Positions 9,151-17,970 of a stretch of 64,000 nucleotides of DNA are shown here, piece after piece. The position numbers and the translations under genes are program-made. The stretch spans positions 277,037 to 341,036 of the forward strand of contig NZ_JACHIF010000007.1 of NCBI RefSeq assembly GCF_014203045.1. The letters run 5' to 3'. The stretch is from Prosthecobacter dejongeii (GTDB taxonomy: Bacteria > Verrucomicrobiota > Verrucomicrobiia > Verrucomicrobiales > Verrucomicrobiaceae). Every line of letters starts with the position of its first letter. Position 1 is the stretch's first letter. The notes under the pieces were generated by a model. The model saw only the letters and a program-made list of their open reading frames with translations, ran no database searches and was not told where the DNA came from.

Positions 9151-9438
9151 CAGGTCAGGTTTGGATCGGGGGTCAGGCACTATATGAGGAAAGCTATCGT
9201 TTGTGGACAAAGTCAATGGCGCTGCGATCAAACTTACCTTGCAAAAATAAAGAATTGTTTGAAAAGACGAATTTTGCTCAAAATTAACGAGGGAGTGCTA
9301 GGTAGGGATGCCTTTGTCTTGAGCTAGAGGACCGTGCAAGATGGTGTGGAAAAAAAGGTTTCACGATCTTCTATCATTTGAAGCGTGCGCACCTCTAGTA
9401 TTCATGCGTATCATATTCTTGAATCACTGCCCCAACCC

Positions 9439-11718
9439 ATGTCTGCGACACCCATTCCTGCCCAGCCACCGGAAAAGCTCACCGGCATTCATATCGGCAA
9501 GACCAAGCACTCGGCCGCTGGTGTGCCGGCCGTGGCGAATTCCCTGAAGCATGTGTACGGAAGCAGCGGCCTTCTGCGCGGCACCTCGGCCATGCTGAAG
9601 CTGAACCAGACAGGGGGCTTTGACTGCCCGAGCTGCGCCTGGCCCGACCCGGAAGATCACCGCAGCGCCTTTGAGTTTTGCGAAAACGGGGCGAAGGCGA
9701 TTGCCTCTGAAACCACCAAGAGCCGGGTCACTCCGCAGTTCTTTGCTGACAACAGCGTGGCCGAGCTTTCCGAGTGGAGCGATTACGAGATGGACCAGGC
9801 CGGGCGCATCACCCATCCCATGATTTTGAGGGAAGATGCAACCCATTATGAGGAGATTTCCTGGGACGATGCCTTCAGCCTCATCGGGCAGGAGCTGAAT
9901 GCGCTGGCCTCGCCCGACGAGGCAGTGTTTTATACCTCAGGCCGCGCCACCAATGAGGCGGCTTTTTTGTACCAGCTTTTTGTTAGGCATTTCGGCACGA
10001 ACAATCTGCCTGACTGCTCCAACATGTGCCACGAATCCAGTGGCGCGGCCCTGGGCCAAAGCGTGGGCGTGGGGAAGGGGACGGTGACCCTGAAGGACCT
10101 GGAGACGGCCGAAACCATCCTCATCATGGGCCAGAACCCAGGGACGAACCACCCGCGCATGCTCAGCAGCCTGCAGCGCGCGGTGGAAAACGGGGCCACC
10201 ATCATCGCGGTGAACCCGATGAAGGAAGCGGGCCTCACCGGCTTCATGCACCCGCAGCAGGTGAAAGGCGTGCTGGGCATGTCCACCCCCCTGGCGAAAC
10301 ACTTTCTTCAAGTGAACCTGAATGGCGACCAAGCCTTGCTCAAGGGCATCGCGAAGACTCTCGTGGAAGATGGCAGCCTGGATGAAGGATTCCTGGCCGA
10401 ACATGTCCAAGGTTTTGAGCCCTATCGTGAGCATCTGCGCGGGCTTGATTGGGCGGAGTTGGAAAAGCTGTCTGGCATCCAGCGCGATGTCATGCAGCTG
10501 GTGGCCCGCCAAGCTGCCAGCGGTCAGCGCAAGCTCATTACCTGCTGGGCCATGGGGTTGACCCAGCACAAAAATGCCGTGGCCACCATCCAGGAGGTGG
10601 TGAACATCCACCTCATGCTGGGGGCCATTGGTCGCGAAAGCGCAGGCCTCTGCCCCGTGCGCGGTCACAGCAATGTGCAGGGAGACCGCACCATGGGCGT
10701 CTTTGAGAAGATGCCGGAATGGTTCATGGACAACTTGGAAAACGTCTTCCAGTTCCCGGTGCCCCGTCATCATGGCTGGGATACGGTGGCGGCCATTCAG
10801 GCCATGCATGAAGGTCGTGGCAAAGTGTTCTATGCCCTCGGTGGAAACTTCCTCCAGGCCACGCCGGACACCGAATTCACCGGCGAAGCCCTGCGCCGCT
10901 GCCATCTCACGGTCCATGTTTGTACCAAGCTCAACCGCAGCCATTTGGTCACTGGGCGCATCGGCTTGATCCTGCCCTGCCTGGGGCGCAGCGAGTGGGA
11001 AGTGCGCGGCGACCTCACCCAATTTTGCACCGTGGAAAATAGCATGAGCGTGGTGCACTCTTCGCATGGTCACCTGGAGCCCGCTTCACCGCATCTGCTG
11101 AGCGAGCCTGTCATCGTCGCCCGCACGGCAGCCGCCACGCTAGGCGCAAGATCAAAGGTGGACTGGGCCGCATTGGCGGAGGACTACGACCGCATTCGCG
11201 ACCTCATCGAGCGTGTGGTTCCAGGCTTTGAGGACTTCAACAGCCGCATTCGTGAACCCGGCGGTTTTTATCTGCCAAACACCGCCCGCCAGCGCATCTG
11301 GAAAACCCGCAGCGGCAAGGCCGAGATCCATACTCACGACCTTCAAGTCCTGGTGCCTGGGCCGGGCCAGCTTGTCCTGCAAACCTTCCGCAGCCATGAC
11401 CAGTTCAATACGACCGTCTATGGTCTAAATGATCGTTACCGTGGCATCGGCAATGAGCGCCGGATCATCTTCATGAATCCTCAGGACATGAAGGACCGTG
11501 GCATCGGGCCGCTGGAGCCGGTGGACATCACCAGCCATTTCAAAGGCGAAACAAGGCATGCCCCGCGTTTCCTCGCCGTGCCCTACGATCAGCCGCCCGG
11601 CAATTGCGCCGCCTACTTCCCAGAGGCGAACGTACTCGTCCCCATCGGCAGCTTTGCTGACGTCAGTCTCACCCCCACTTCCAAGAGTGTTTTGGTTACC
11701 ATCCAACGTTCTGCTTAA
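9439..11718 (+). CDS. YdeP/FdhF-like molybdopterin oxidoreductase
   Basis: 759 residues of the formate-dehydrogenase alpha-like YdeP subfamily. The N terminus carries GFDCPSCAWPDPE and FEFCENG, the cysteine signature of YdeP-type proteins in place of a classic 4Fe-4S loop. MCHESSG and MGQNPGTNHPRM mark the molybdopterin-dinucleotide-binding oxidoreductase fold, and a C-terminal dinucleotide-binding domain follows. No Tat signal is visible, so it should be cytoplasmic. A GTG at 9385 would add 18 residues, but ATG at 9439 starts better. The next gene begins 22 bases after the stop, suggesting an operon. The electron donor or acceptor is unknown; E. coli YdeP is linked to acid resistance. Confidence 0.88.
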   Translation: MSATPIPAQPPEKLTGIHIGKTKHSAAGVPAVANSLKHVYGSSGLLRGTSAMLKLNQTGGFDCPSCAWPDPEDHRSAFEFCENGAKAIASETTKSRVTPQFFADNSVAELSEWSDYEMDQAGRITHPMILREDATHYEEISWDDAFSLIGQELNALASPDEAVFYTSGRATNEAAFLYQLFVRHFGTNNLPDCSNMCHESSGAALGQSVGVGKGTVTLKDLETAETILIMGQNPGTNHPRMLSSLQRAVENGATIIAVNPMKEAGLTGFMHPQQVKGVLGMSTPLAKHFLQVNLNGDQALLKGIAKTLVEDGSLDEGFLAEHVQGFEPYREHLRGLDWAELEKLSGIQRDVMQLVARQAASGQRKLITCWAMGLTQHKNAVATIQEVVNIHLMLGAIGRESAGLCPVRGHSNVQGDRTMGVFEKMPEWFMDNLENVFQFPVPRHHGWDTVAAIQAMHEGRGKVFYALGGNFLQATPDTEFTGEALRRCHLTVHVCTKLNRSHLVTGRIGLILPCLGRSEWEVRGDLTQFCTVENSMSVVHSSHGHLEPASPHLLSEPVIVARTAAATLGARSKVDWAALAEDYDRIRDLIERVVPGFEDFNSRIREPGGFYLPNTARQRIWKTRSGKAEIHTHDLQVLVPGPGQLVLQTFRSHDQFNTTVYGLNDRYRGIGNERRIIFMNPQDMKDRGIGPLEPVDITSHFKGETRHAPRFLAVPYDQPPGNCAAYFPEANVLVPIGSFADVSLTPTSKSVLVTIQRSA

Positions 11719-11740
11719 TATCGTGTCGAACCTACCTTCT

Positions 11741-12514
11741 ATGAAACCTGCCTTCATTGCCCTCCTTACCCTGATGACCGCCATGTCAGGAGCTGCCATC
11801 GTCGAAAAACCTGTCGAATACAAAGCAGGCGATGTCGTTTGCGAAGGCTGGCAGGCTTATGACGATGCCGTCCAGGGAAAGCGCCCCTCCATTCTCATCG
11901 TCCATCAGTGGACCGGGGTCAGTGACAATGAAAAGATGCGTGCCAAAATGCTGGCAGAGCTGGGCTACAACGTCCTCGTGGCTGATGTTTATGGCAAAGG
12001 CATCCGCCCTCAGCCCCCTGAAGCGGGTAAGGAGGCCGGCAAGTACAAAGCGAACCGCCCTCTGCTGCGTGATCGCGTGAATGCCGCCCTAGCCCTGCTC
12101 AATAAGGATGCGCAGACTGACACCTCAAAGGTGGCTTGCATCGGTTACTGCTTTGGCGGCACCGCTGCCATTGAGCTTGGTCGCAGCGGAGCCGCCGTCA
12201 AAGGCATCGTTAGCTTCCATGGCAGCTTGGATTCCCCCAATCCTGCAGACGGTAAAAACATCAAGGCCAAGGTGCTAGCCCTCCACGGTGCCGATGACCC
12301 CTTCGTCGCAGCCAAGGACCTTGCAGCCTTTGAGCAGGAGATGAAGGATTCGGGTGTGGATTTCAAACTTGTTCAATACCCAGGCGCAGTACACAGCTTT
12401 ACTCAGAAAGCCGCTGGCAATGACAACAGCAAAGGGGCTGCCTATAACGAAGCTGCGGATAAAGCTTCCTGGGATGAAATGAAGGCCTTCTTTGGTCGAA
12501 TCTTCGCTGAATAA
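11741..12514 (+). CDS. Exported dienelactone hydrolase family protein
   Basis: 257 residues with an N-terminal signal peptide (about residues 1-19), then a dienelactone hydrolase fold. The nucleophile is a cysteine, Cys137 in GYCFGG, as in true dienelactone hydrolases; the acid is in HGADDPF (Asp185 or 186) and the base is His218 in GAVHSF. The frame stays open further upstream inside the oxidoreductase gene, but the signal peptide fixes the ATG at 11741. It sits between the oxidoreductase (22 bases) and a GumN-like gene (6 bases). The real substrate is not evident; many such exported homologues are not involved in chlorocatechol degradation. Confidence 0.9.
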   Translation: MKPAFIALLTLMTAMSGAAIVEKPVEYKAGDVVCEGWQAYDDAVQGKRPSILIVHQWTGVSDNEKMRAKMLAELGYNVLVADVYGKGIRPQPPEAGKEAGKYKANRPLLRDRVNAALALLNKDAQTDTSKVACIGYCFGGTAAIELGRSGAAVKGIVSFHGSLDSPNPADGKNIKAKVLALHGADDPFVAAKDLAAFEQEMKDSGVDFKLVQYPGAVHSFTQKAAGNDNSKGAAYNEAADKASWDEMKAFFGRIFAE

Positions 12515-12520
12515 AGTTCC

Positions 12521-13423
12521 ATGAAAACACTGCGATTCCTCTCCCTCCTGGTCGCAGTGACGGCCGCAGTCTCAGCCCTTTCGGCTGAGACTAAGCCCGC
12601 CTCTGCGAGTCCCGCGCCGCTGAGCGGTTTGGTCGAAAAAGAAGCCACCGATTTCTTGCGCTTTGTCGAAAACGACGAAGGCGAATCTCTGCAAACCGCC
12701 ATCGTTACCTACGTTTCACCCGCCGGAGTGAAGGTGGATCTTGTTGGGGCTGTCCACATAGCAGACAAGGCCTATTTTGATGCGCTGAACGCCCAATTTA
12801 AAACCTACGAGGCCGTGCTATATGAACTTGTGGGTCGCCCGATTGAATTGCGTGAGGATTTAAAACCTGGCGACGGCTCTGAAAAACTTCAATGGCTGGG
12901 TCAAGTTCAGGAAACCCTGCGCAAAACCCTAAAGCTCGAGAGCCAGCTTCGCGGCATTGATTATAAAGCAAAAAATTTCGTTCATGCAGACATGAGCGTG
13001 GAAGGTTTTTTTGAATCTCAGGAACAGAAAAAGGAAACCTTCATCAGCCTCTGGCTCAAAGCCATCCAGGCTCAAGCATCCCTGGATCGTAATCGTCCCC
13101 AGCCCAGCATGGTGGAACTGCTCATGATCATGCGCCAGGAAGATCCCTCCATGGATCTCAAACGCCTCGTCGGGCAAGAATTCGACAGCATGGAAAAGCT
13201 GATCATGGGTATGGAATCCAATGGCGGCACAAGCATCATCGGTGAGCGCAATCGCTTCGCCTTGGAAGTCTTGGATAAGGAAATCAAAGCCGGCAAAAAG
13301 CGGCTCGCTATCTTTTATGGAGCCGCACATTTACCCGACATGGAAAAGCGTCTTTTGGCTCAAGACTATAAGCTTCAAAAGATCGAATGGGTGAAAGCCT
13401 GGGATCTTCCCTGGGAGGAATGA
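12521..13423 (+). CDS. TraB/PrgY/GumN-like exported protein
   Basis: 300 residues. A signal peptide (residues 1-22, ending SALSAE) is followed by a TraB/GumN (Tiki-superfamily) domain. The two GxxH-type elements that define this putative metalloprotease fold are visible: GAVHIADKAYF near residue 77 and GAAHLPDME near residue 268, with YELVG between. It begins 6 bases after the dienelactone hydrolase and is almost certainly co-transcribed with it. Substrate and cofactor are unknown. Confidence 0.85.
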   Translation: MKTLRFLSLLVAVTAAVSALSAETKPASASPAPLSGLVEKEATDFLRFVENDEGESLQTAIVTYVSPAGVKVDLVGAVHIADKAYFDALNAQFKTYEAVLYELVGRPIELREDLKPGDGSEKLQWLGQVQETLRKTLKLESQLRGIDYKAKNFVHADMSVEGFFESQEQKKETFISLWLKAIQAQASLDRNRPQPSMVELLMIMRQEDPSMDLKRLVGQEFDSMEKLIMGMESNGGTSIIGERNRFALEVLDKEIKAGKKRLAIFYGAAHLPDMEKRLLAQDYKLQKIEWVKAWDLPWEE

Positions 13424-13474
13424 TCCTAGCCCAAATGAAACTGCATTTTTTTTGCTCAAAAAGCAAAACATCTG

Positions 13475-13501
13475 TTGCATGTTCCAGTGGCTGGCTATAA
13501 T
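13475..13501 (+). promoter_or_regulatory. Likely promoter of the tRNA-Leu gene
   Basis: TTGCAT at 13475-13480 and a perfect TATAAT at 13496-13501, separated by 15 bases (two short of ideal). The mature tRNA begins 25 bases after the -10 box, a sensible leader length. Confidence 0.55.
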
Positions 13502-13526
13502 CACAGCCCTGCAAATCAGCAGCCCT

Positions 13527-13611
13527 GCTCGGGTGGCGGAATTGGTATACGCGCAAGACTAAGGATCTTGTGCCGAAAGGCTTAAGGGTTCGAGTCCCTT
13601 CCCGAGCACCA
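13527..13611 (+). tRNA. tRNA-Leu, anticodon AAG, CCA encoded
   Basis: A complete class II tRNA. The acceptor stem is GCTCGGG/CCCGAGC with discriminator A and a genomically encoded CCA (13609-13611). The D arm is GCGG...CGC, the anticodon stem CAAGA/TCTTG, and the seven-base loop CTAAGGA puts AAG at 13561-13563. A long variable arm (TGCC GAAA GGC) fits leucine, and the T arm is AAGGG/CCCTT with loop TTCGAGT. Bacteria usually read CTY leucine codons with GAG, so an A at position 34 is unusual. Confidence 0.95.
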
Positions 13612-13697
13612 CTCTTCTCAACAGAAAGAGTGACGCCCTCAAAACAACAAGACGAGTGGCTGGCAAGATTCCTGCGACCATTGGCGTAGTTCAACTC

Positions 13698-15059
13698 ATG
13701 CTCACTCTTTCCGGTCCTTCCCATGGCAAACTTTGCGACGGCTATTCTCGTCGTGACTTTCTGCGTATTGGTGGCCTTGCCATGGGTGGACTTTCTCTGC
13801 CAGACCTTTTGAAGGCTGAAGCTGAGGCCAAGGCAGGGCGGAGCTTCAAATCCATCATCATGATCTATCTATGCGGCGCACCGCCGCACCAGGACATGTG
13901 GGATCTGAAGATGGATGCCCCGCTAGAGATCCGTGGCCCTTACAAGCCGATTTCAACCAATGTGGCGGGCATTCAGATCTCCGAGCATGCGCCAAGGCTG
14001 GCCAAGATGATGGACAAACTGGTGCCCATCCGCAGCATGTATGGATCTCCCACGGGGGCGCATGATTCCTTTATCTGCTACACAGGCCGCGCTCCAAATC
14101 CAGCAGGTGGGGCAGCACCGACTGGGCGGCAGGCTGATCACCCCTCATTGGGAGCCGTCGTTTCTCGTTTGAAAGGACAGGCAGATCCTGCGATGCCAGC
14201 CTTCATTGGTCTGTCGCCGAAGGCTGGCCACCCACCTTATGGGTCGCCTGGGCATCCTGGTTATCTGGGGCCTTCCCATTCCGCCTTCCGCCCCAATGGG
14301 GCCGGGGTAGAGGACCTAAAGCTGAACAACATTTCCATGAGCCGGCTAGATGATCGCCGTGCTTTGCTCACAGGATTTGACCAGTTTCGACGCGATCTGG
14401 ACCACTCGGGTTTGGTGGAAGGTATGGATTCGTTTAACCAACAAGCTTTCAACGTGCTGACCTCCAGCAAGTTGCTTGATGCGCTCAACTTAGAAAAAGA
14501 GTCGCCAAAAACTCGCGAACGCTATGGCAAGGGAGATCCAAAGAACTACGGAGATGGAGCTCCGCTGAATCTCGAACACTTTCTCATGGCTCGTCGTCTT
14601 GTCGAAGCAGGCGCGCGCGTCGTGACCCTGAACTTTGGCCGTTGGGATTTCCATGATCGCAATTATCCCCAATTGCTGCGTCATTTGCCTTTGTTTGACC
14701 AAGGCATGAGTGCACTCGTGCAGGACCTCCATGACCGCGGACTGGACAAAGATGTAGCCGTGGTGGCCTGGGGCGAGTTTGGCCGCACGCCGACGGTCAA
14801 TGCACAGGGCGGTCGCGACCATTGGCCGCGCGTGGGCGGTGCGATGCTGGCCGGCGGCGGATTCAAAACCGGGCAGGTGATCGGTGCGACAGATCGTCTG
14901 GGCGGTGAACCGACGGAGCGCGGCGTACACTTTGGGGAAGTGTTTGCCACGCTTTATCAGTTCATGGGCATTGATCCACACAAAAATACGTTAGACGATC
15001 TTTCCGGTCGTCCACAGTACTTGGTGGATGGCTGGCAGGCAATGCCTGAACTTGTGTAA
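13698..15059 (+). CDS. DUF1501 protein, Tat-exported (paralogue 1)
   Basis: 453 residues of the DUF1501 family, an alkaline-phosphatase/sulfatase-like fold abundant in Planctomycetes and Verrucomicrobia. A twin-arginine signal SRRDFLRIGG sits at residues 17-26. Family landmarks include [27 protein letters not shown] and GGRDHWP. ATG 13698 is preferred over an upstream GTG at 13656 because it matches the N terminus of paralogue 3 residue for residue. It starts 86 bases after the tRNA and heads a long operon. These proteins are always found with DUF1549/DUF1553 partners; their reaction is not established. Confidence 0.92.
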   Translation: MLTLSGPSHGKLCDGYSRRDFLRIGGLAMGGLSLPDLLKAEAEAKAGRSFKSIIMIYLCGAPPHQDMWDLKMDAPLEIRGPYKPISTNVAGIQISEHAPRLAKMMDKLVPIRSMYGSPTGAHDSFICYTGRAPNPAGGAAPTGRQADHPSLGAVVSRLKGQADPAMPAFIGLSPKAGHPPYGSPGHPGYLGPSHSAFRPNGAGVEDLKLNNISMSRLDDRRALLTGFDQFRRDLDHSGLVEGMDSFNQQAFNVLTSSKLLDALNLEKESPKTRERYGKGDPKNYGDGAPLNLEHFLMARRLVEAGARVVTLNFGRWDFHDRNYPQLLRHLPLFDQGMSALVQDLHDRGLDKDVAVVAWGEFGRTPTVNAQGGRDHWPRVGGAMLAGGGFKTGQVIGATDRLGGEPTERGVHFGEVFATLYQFMGIDPHKNTLDDLSGRPQYLVDGWQAMPELV

Positions 15060-15105
15060 AAGTTAAATCGGTAAGAGTCTGATGGATGCCTGCGTATGAA
15101 TACGC

Positions 15106-16542
15106 ATGTCGTTACTGCATCCAATGCGCAGGCACACACGCCGTGAGGCGATCCAGGCGGGAGCGATAGGCCTCTTGGGGTTTGGGATAAATCATCTTAC
15201 CGCTCTTCATTCACTGGCAGCTCCAGCCTCGCCACCACGGGCGAAATCCGTGATCTACATTTTCCTTTCAGGCGGCCTTGCGCAGCATGAAAGCTTTGAT
15301 CTGAAACCAGACGCACCGATGGAAATTCGCGGAGAGTTTAAACCTATCCGCACTCGTACACCAGGCCTTCACATTTGCGAGCACCTGCCACGACTCGCCA
15401 AGATCTCAAACAAATGGTCACTGGTGCGTTCCTTGACCCATGGCAGCAACGATCATTCCTTCAGTCATCATGTCATGCTGACGGGACGGAGTGAACTGCC
15501 GATCGGAATTGATCGGACAAAACCGCAGAAGTCAGATCACCCGAGCATGGCGGCGCTGGCAACAGCCCTACTGCCACGCACGAACAACCTGCCTCCCGCA
15601 ATTGTGTTGCCGGATAAGCTGGTCCATCGCACGGGCAGCGTTTTGCCCGGCCAGTTTGGAGCTACGTTAGGTGCCAAGCACGACCCTTGGTTTCTAGAAA
15701 TGTCCCCTTACCATCCCAAGCATTATGGCGCTTTTCCGCAGTATCTATTTCATCATGAGCGAGGATTCGAGGTGGATGAGAGTCTGTGCTTTCAAGCACC
15801 TCATTTGTCCCTGCCTCATGGCCTAACATTGGATCGCGTGATGGACAGAGTCTCCCTACGCAATGCGTTGGAGCAACAGACCGATGACCTAACCACGATC
15901 GCTGGAGATGTCTCGTTCGATGCAACTCGCCAAGCGGCCGTGTCATTGTTAGGAAATAGGAAAGTTCATGAAGCTTTCAGCCTTGATAAAGTGGAACCCA
16001 AATGGCTAGACAGATATGGTCGCCACAGCTTTGGCTGGAGTTTGCTGATGGCAAGGCGCTTGGTGGAAAGTGGGGTGCGAATGGTGCAGGTAAATTTGGG
16101 GAATAATGAGACCTGGGATACCCACCAGGCTGCATTCCCAAATTTGAAGAATCATTTGTTACCGCCCATGGATCAGGCCGTGAGTGCCTTGATCGAAGAC
16201 CTAGATGCCCAGGGTTTGTTGGATGAGAGCTTGATCGTGATGGGCAGCGAATTTGGTCGCACCCCGAAGATTTCCAAGCTCAGCGCCACCGCATTGCCTG
16301 GACGTGATCATTGGGGGAGCGTTCAAAGCCTGCTGATTGCAGGTGGTGGAGTCAAGGGGGGAAGGGTGATTGGGGCCAGTGACAAAACAGGAGGCTACCC
16401 GGCCAGCGATCCGCAAACTCCCGAAAATTTAGCGGCTACGATTTACGAGGCTCTAGGCTTACCCCGCGAACAGATGTGGCAGGATTTCACGGGCAGGCCA
16501 CATACACTTTATATGGGTTCGCCCATCGCGGGTTTAGTCTAA
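15106..16542 (+). CDS. DUF1501 protein, Tat-exported (paralogue 2, divergent)
   Basis: 478 residues, DUF1501 family. The Tat-like motif is TRREAIQAG near residue 11, followed by a hydrophobic stretch. Landmarks are IFLSGGLAQHESFDLK, NDHSFSHHVMLTGR, GSEFGRTP and GRDHWGS. It is much less similar to its two neighbours than they are to each other, and its middle region (HFEVDESL-type segment around residue 220) has no counterpart in them. It starts 46 bases after paralogue 1. A distinct role within the same exported system is likely. Confidence 0.9.
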   Translation: MSLLHPMRRHTRREAIQAGAIGLLGFGINHLTALHSLAAPASPPRAKSVIYIFLSGGLAQHESFDLKPDAPMEIRGEFKPIRTRTPGLHICEHLPRLAKISNKWSLVRSLTHGSNDHSFSHHVMLTGRSELPIGIDRTKPQKSDHPSMAALATALLPRTNNLPPAIVLPDKLVHRTGSVLPGQFGATLGAKHDPWFLEMSPYHPKHYGAFPQYLFHHERGFEVDESLCFQAPHLSLPHGLTLDRVMDRVSLRNALEQQTDDLTTIAGDVSFDATRQAAVSLLGNRKVHEAFSLDKVEPKWLDRYGRHSFGWSLLMARRLVESGVRMVQVNLGNNETWDTHQAAFPNLKNHLLPPMDQAVSALIEDLDAQGLLDESLIVMGSEFGRTPKISKLSATALPGRDHWGSVQSLLIAGGGVKGGRVIGASDKTGGYPASDPQTPENLAATIYEALGLPREQMWQDFTGRPHTLYMGSPIAGLV

Positions 16543-16612
16543 AAAAACACGGCTGACATAATCTGGAGCTCATCATACGTATTGTTTTTGATTCGAACTA
16601 TCTCCTGCAATC

Positions 16613-17956
16613 ATGCTTTCGATCCACGGTTCTTCACACTCAGGGTTTTGCGATGGCAGAAGTCGCCGTGACTTTTTGAAAATCGGCGGATTGGCCATGG
16701 GTGGGTTTTCGCTACCTCAACTCCTGAAGGCTGAATCGCAACAAGGCAGCCGAACGAAACACAAAGCAGTCATCATGGTCTTCCTGCCTGGTGGGCCCGC
16801 GCATCAAGACATCTTTGATTTGAAGCCGGATGCTCCCTCTGAAATTCGGGGGGAATTTAAGCCCATTTCGACGAATGTGGCAGGAATACAAATCTGCGAG
16901 TTGCTTCCCCGAATGGCCAAGATCATGGATAAGTGTACGCTTATTCGCTCGATGGCAGATTGCGATAGCAGTCACGATGCTTTTCAATGTCTGACGGGGC
17001 GCAGTGGCAAACGACAGCCTCCTGGTGGCTGGCCGGCGATGGGCGCGATTGTCTCTCGTTTACAAGGCCCTGTAAATTCCGCCATGCCGCCTTTCGTGGG
17101 GCTTTCCCCCAAAATGGGACATGCACCTTGGGCAAGAAATGGCGAGCCTGGTTATCTAGGCGTCGCTCATGCTCCATTCCAGCCAAACCGGGGCGGTGGC
17201 ACCGATGACATGACTCTGCATGGGATTTCGCTCGATCGTCTGCATGATCGCGCGGGTCTGTTAAAGAGTTTTGATCAGCTTCGCCGTGACATGGATGCCA
17301 GTGGATTGATGAGCGGCTTGGACGCTTTTAATCAACAAGCGCTAGGCGTCTTAACGAGTCCTAAGTTGCTGCAGGCACTCGACTTGAGCCGAGAAAATCA
17401 ACGGATAACGGCACGCTATGGTCAGGGGGAAAATCGAAATCGTGATGATGGTGGACCTCGCCTAACAGAGCACTTTTTAGCGGCTCGTCGCTTGGTGGAG
17501 GCAGGGGCACGTGTCGTCACTCTAGGCTTCAGTCGTTGGGATTATCATGCCAATAATTTTGGCCAACTTCGCGAAGATCTCCCTCTTCTTGACAGTGCTC
17601 TAAGTGCCTTGATCACTGATTTGCATGAACGGGGTTTGGATGAAGATGTGGCCGTCGTCGTGTGGGGCGAATTCGGTCGCACTCCCACCATCAACCCCAA
17701 AGGAGGTCGTGATCACTGGCCCCGTGTTTCCTGCGCTCTAATGGCAGGTGGCGGAATGAAGCATGGGCAGGTCATTGGTGCTACGGATAAACTGGCGGGA
17801 GAGGCGACTGATCGTCCCGTGGCCTTCGGAGAGGTATTTGCCACGCTTTATCAGCACCTCGGAATTGATGTGAACAAAGTCACTCTTGATGACCTTAGTG
17901 GTCGCCCTCAATACCTCATTGAAGGCGGCTACCCAGCCATGCCCGAATTGATTTAA
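16613..17956 (+). CDS. DUF1501 protein, Tat-exported (paralogue 3)
   Basis: 447 residues, DUF1501 family, closely matching paralogue 1 from the first residues (Tat motif [10 protein letters not shown] at 17-26) to the last ([16 protein letters not shown]). Landmarks include [35 protein letters not shown] and GGRDHWP. It has 70 bases of spacing from the divergent paralogue 2 and 14 bases to the DUF1549/DUF1553 gene. It probably arose with paralogue 1 by duplication, with paralogue 2 between them. Confidence 0.92.
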   Translation: MLSIHGSSHSGFCDGRSRRDFLKIGGLAMGGFSLPQLLKAESQQGSRTKHKAVIMVFLPGGPAHQDIFDLKPDAPSEIRGEFKPISTNVAGIQICELLPRMAKIMDKCTLIRSMADCDSSHDAFQCLTGRSGKRQPPGGWPAMGAIVSRLQGPVNSAMPPFVGLSPKMGHAPWARNGEPGYLGVAHAPFQPNRGGGTDDMTLHGISLDRLHDRAGLLKSFDQLRRDMDASGLMSGLDAFNQQALGVLTSPKLLQALDLSRENQRITARYGQGENRNRDDGGPRLTEHFLAARRLVEAGARVVTLGFSRWDYHANNFGQLREDLPLLDSALSALITDLHERGLDEDVAVVVWGEFGRTPTINPKGGRDHWPRVSCALMAGGGMKHGQVIGATDKLAGEATDRPVAFGEVFATLYQHLGIDVNKVTLDDLSGRPQYLIEGGYPAMPELI

Positions 17957-17970
17957 AATTTGTAGCTTTC

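Noticed and set aside
9937..11073. 378-codon minus-strand frame inside the oxidoreductase gene
   Set aside because: Shadow of the YdeP-like gene, low-complexity His-rich translation without domain.
13600..13700. Integration site at the 3' end of tRNA-Leu
   Set aside because: No integrase, no repeated tRNA end elsewhere in the window, and housekeeping-like spacing to the next operon.
13308..13724. 138-codon minus-strand frame spanning the tRNA-Leu
   Set aside because: Includes the tRNA sequence itself and the ends of two real genes; the reading is incidental.
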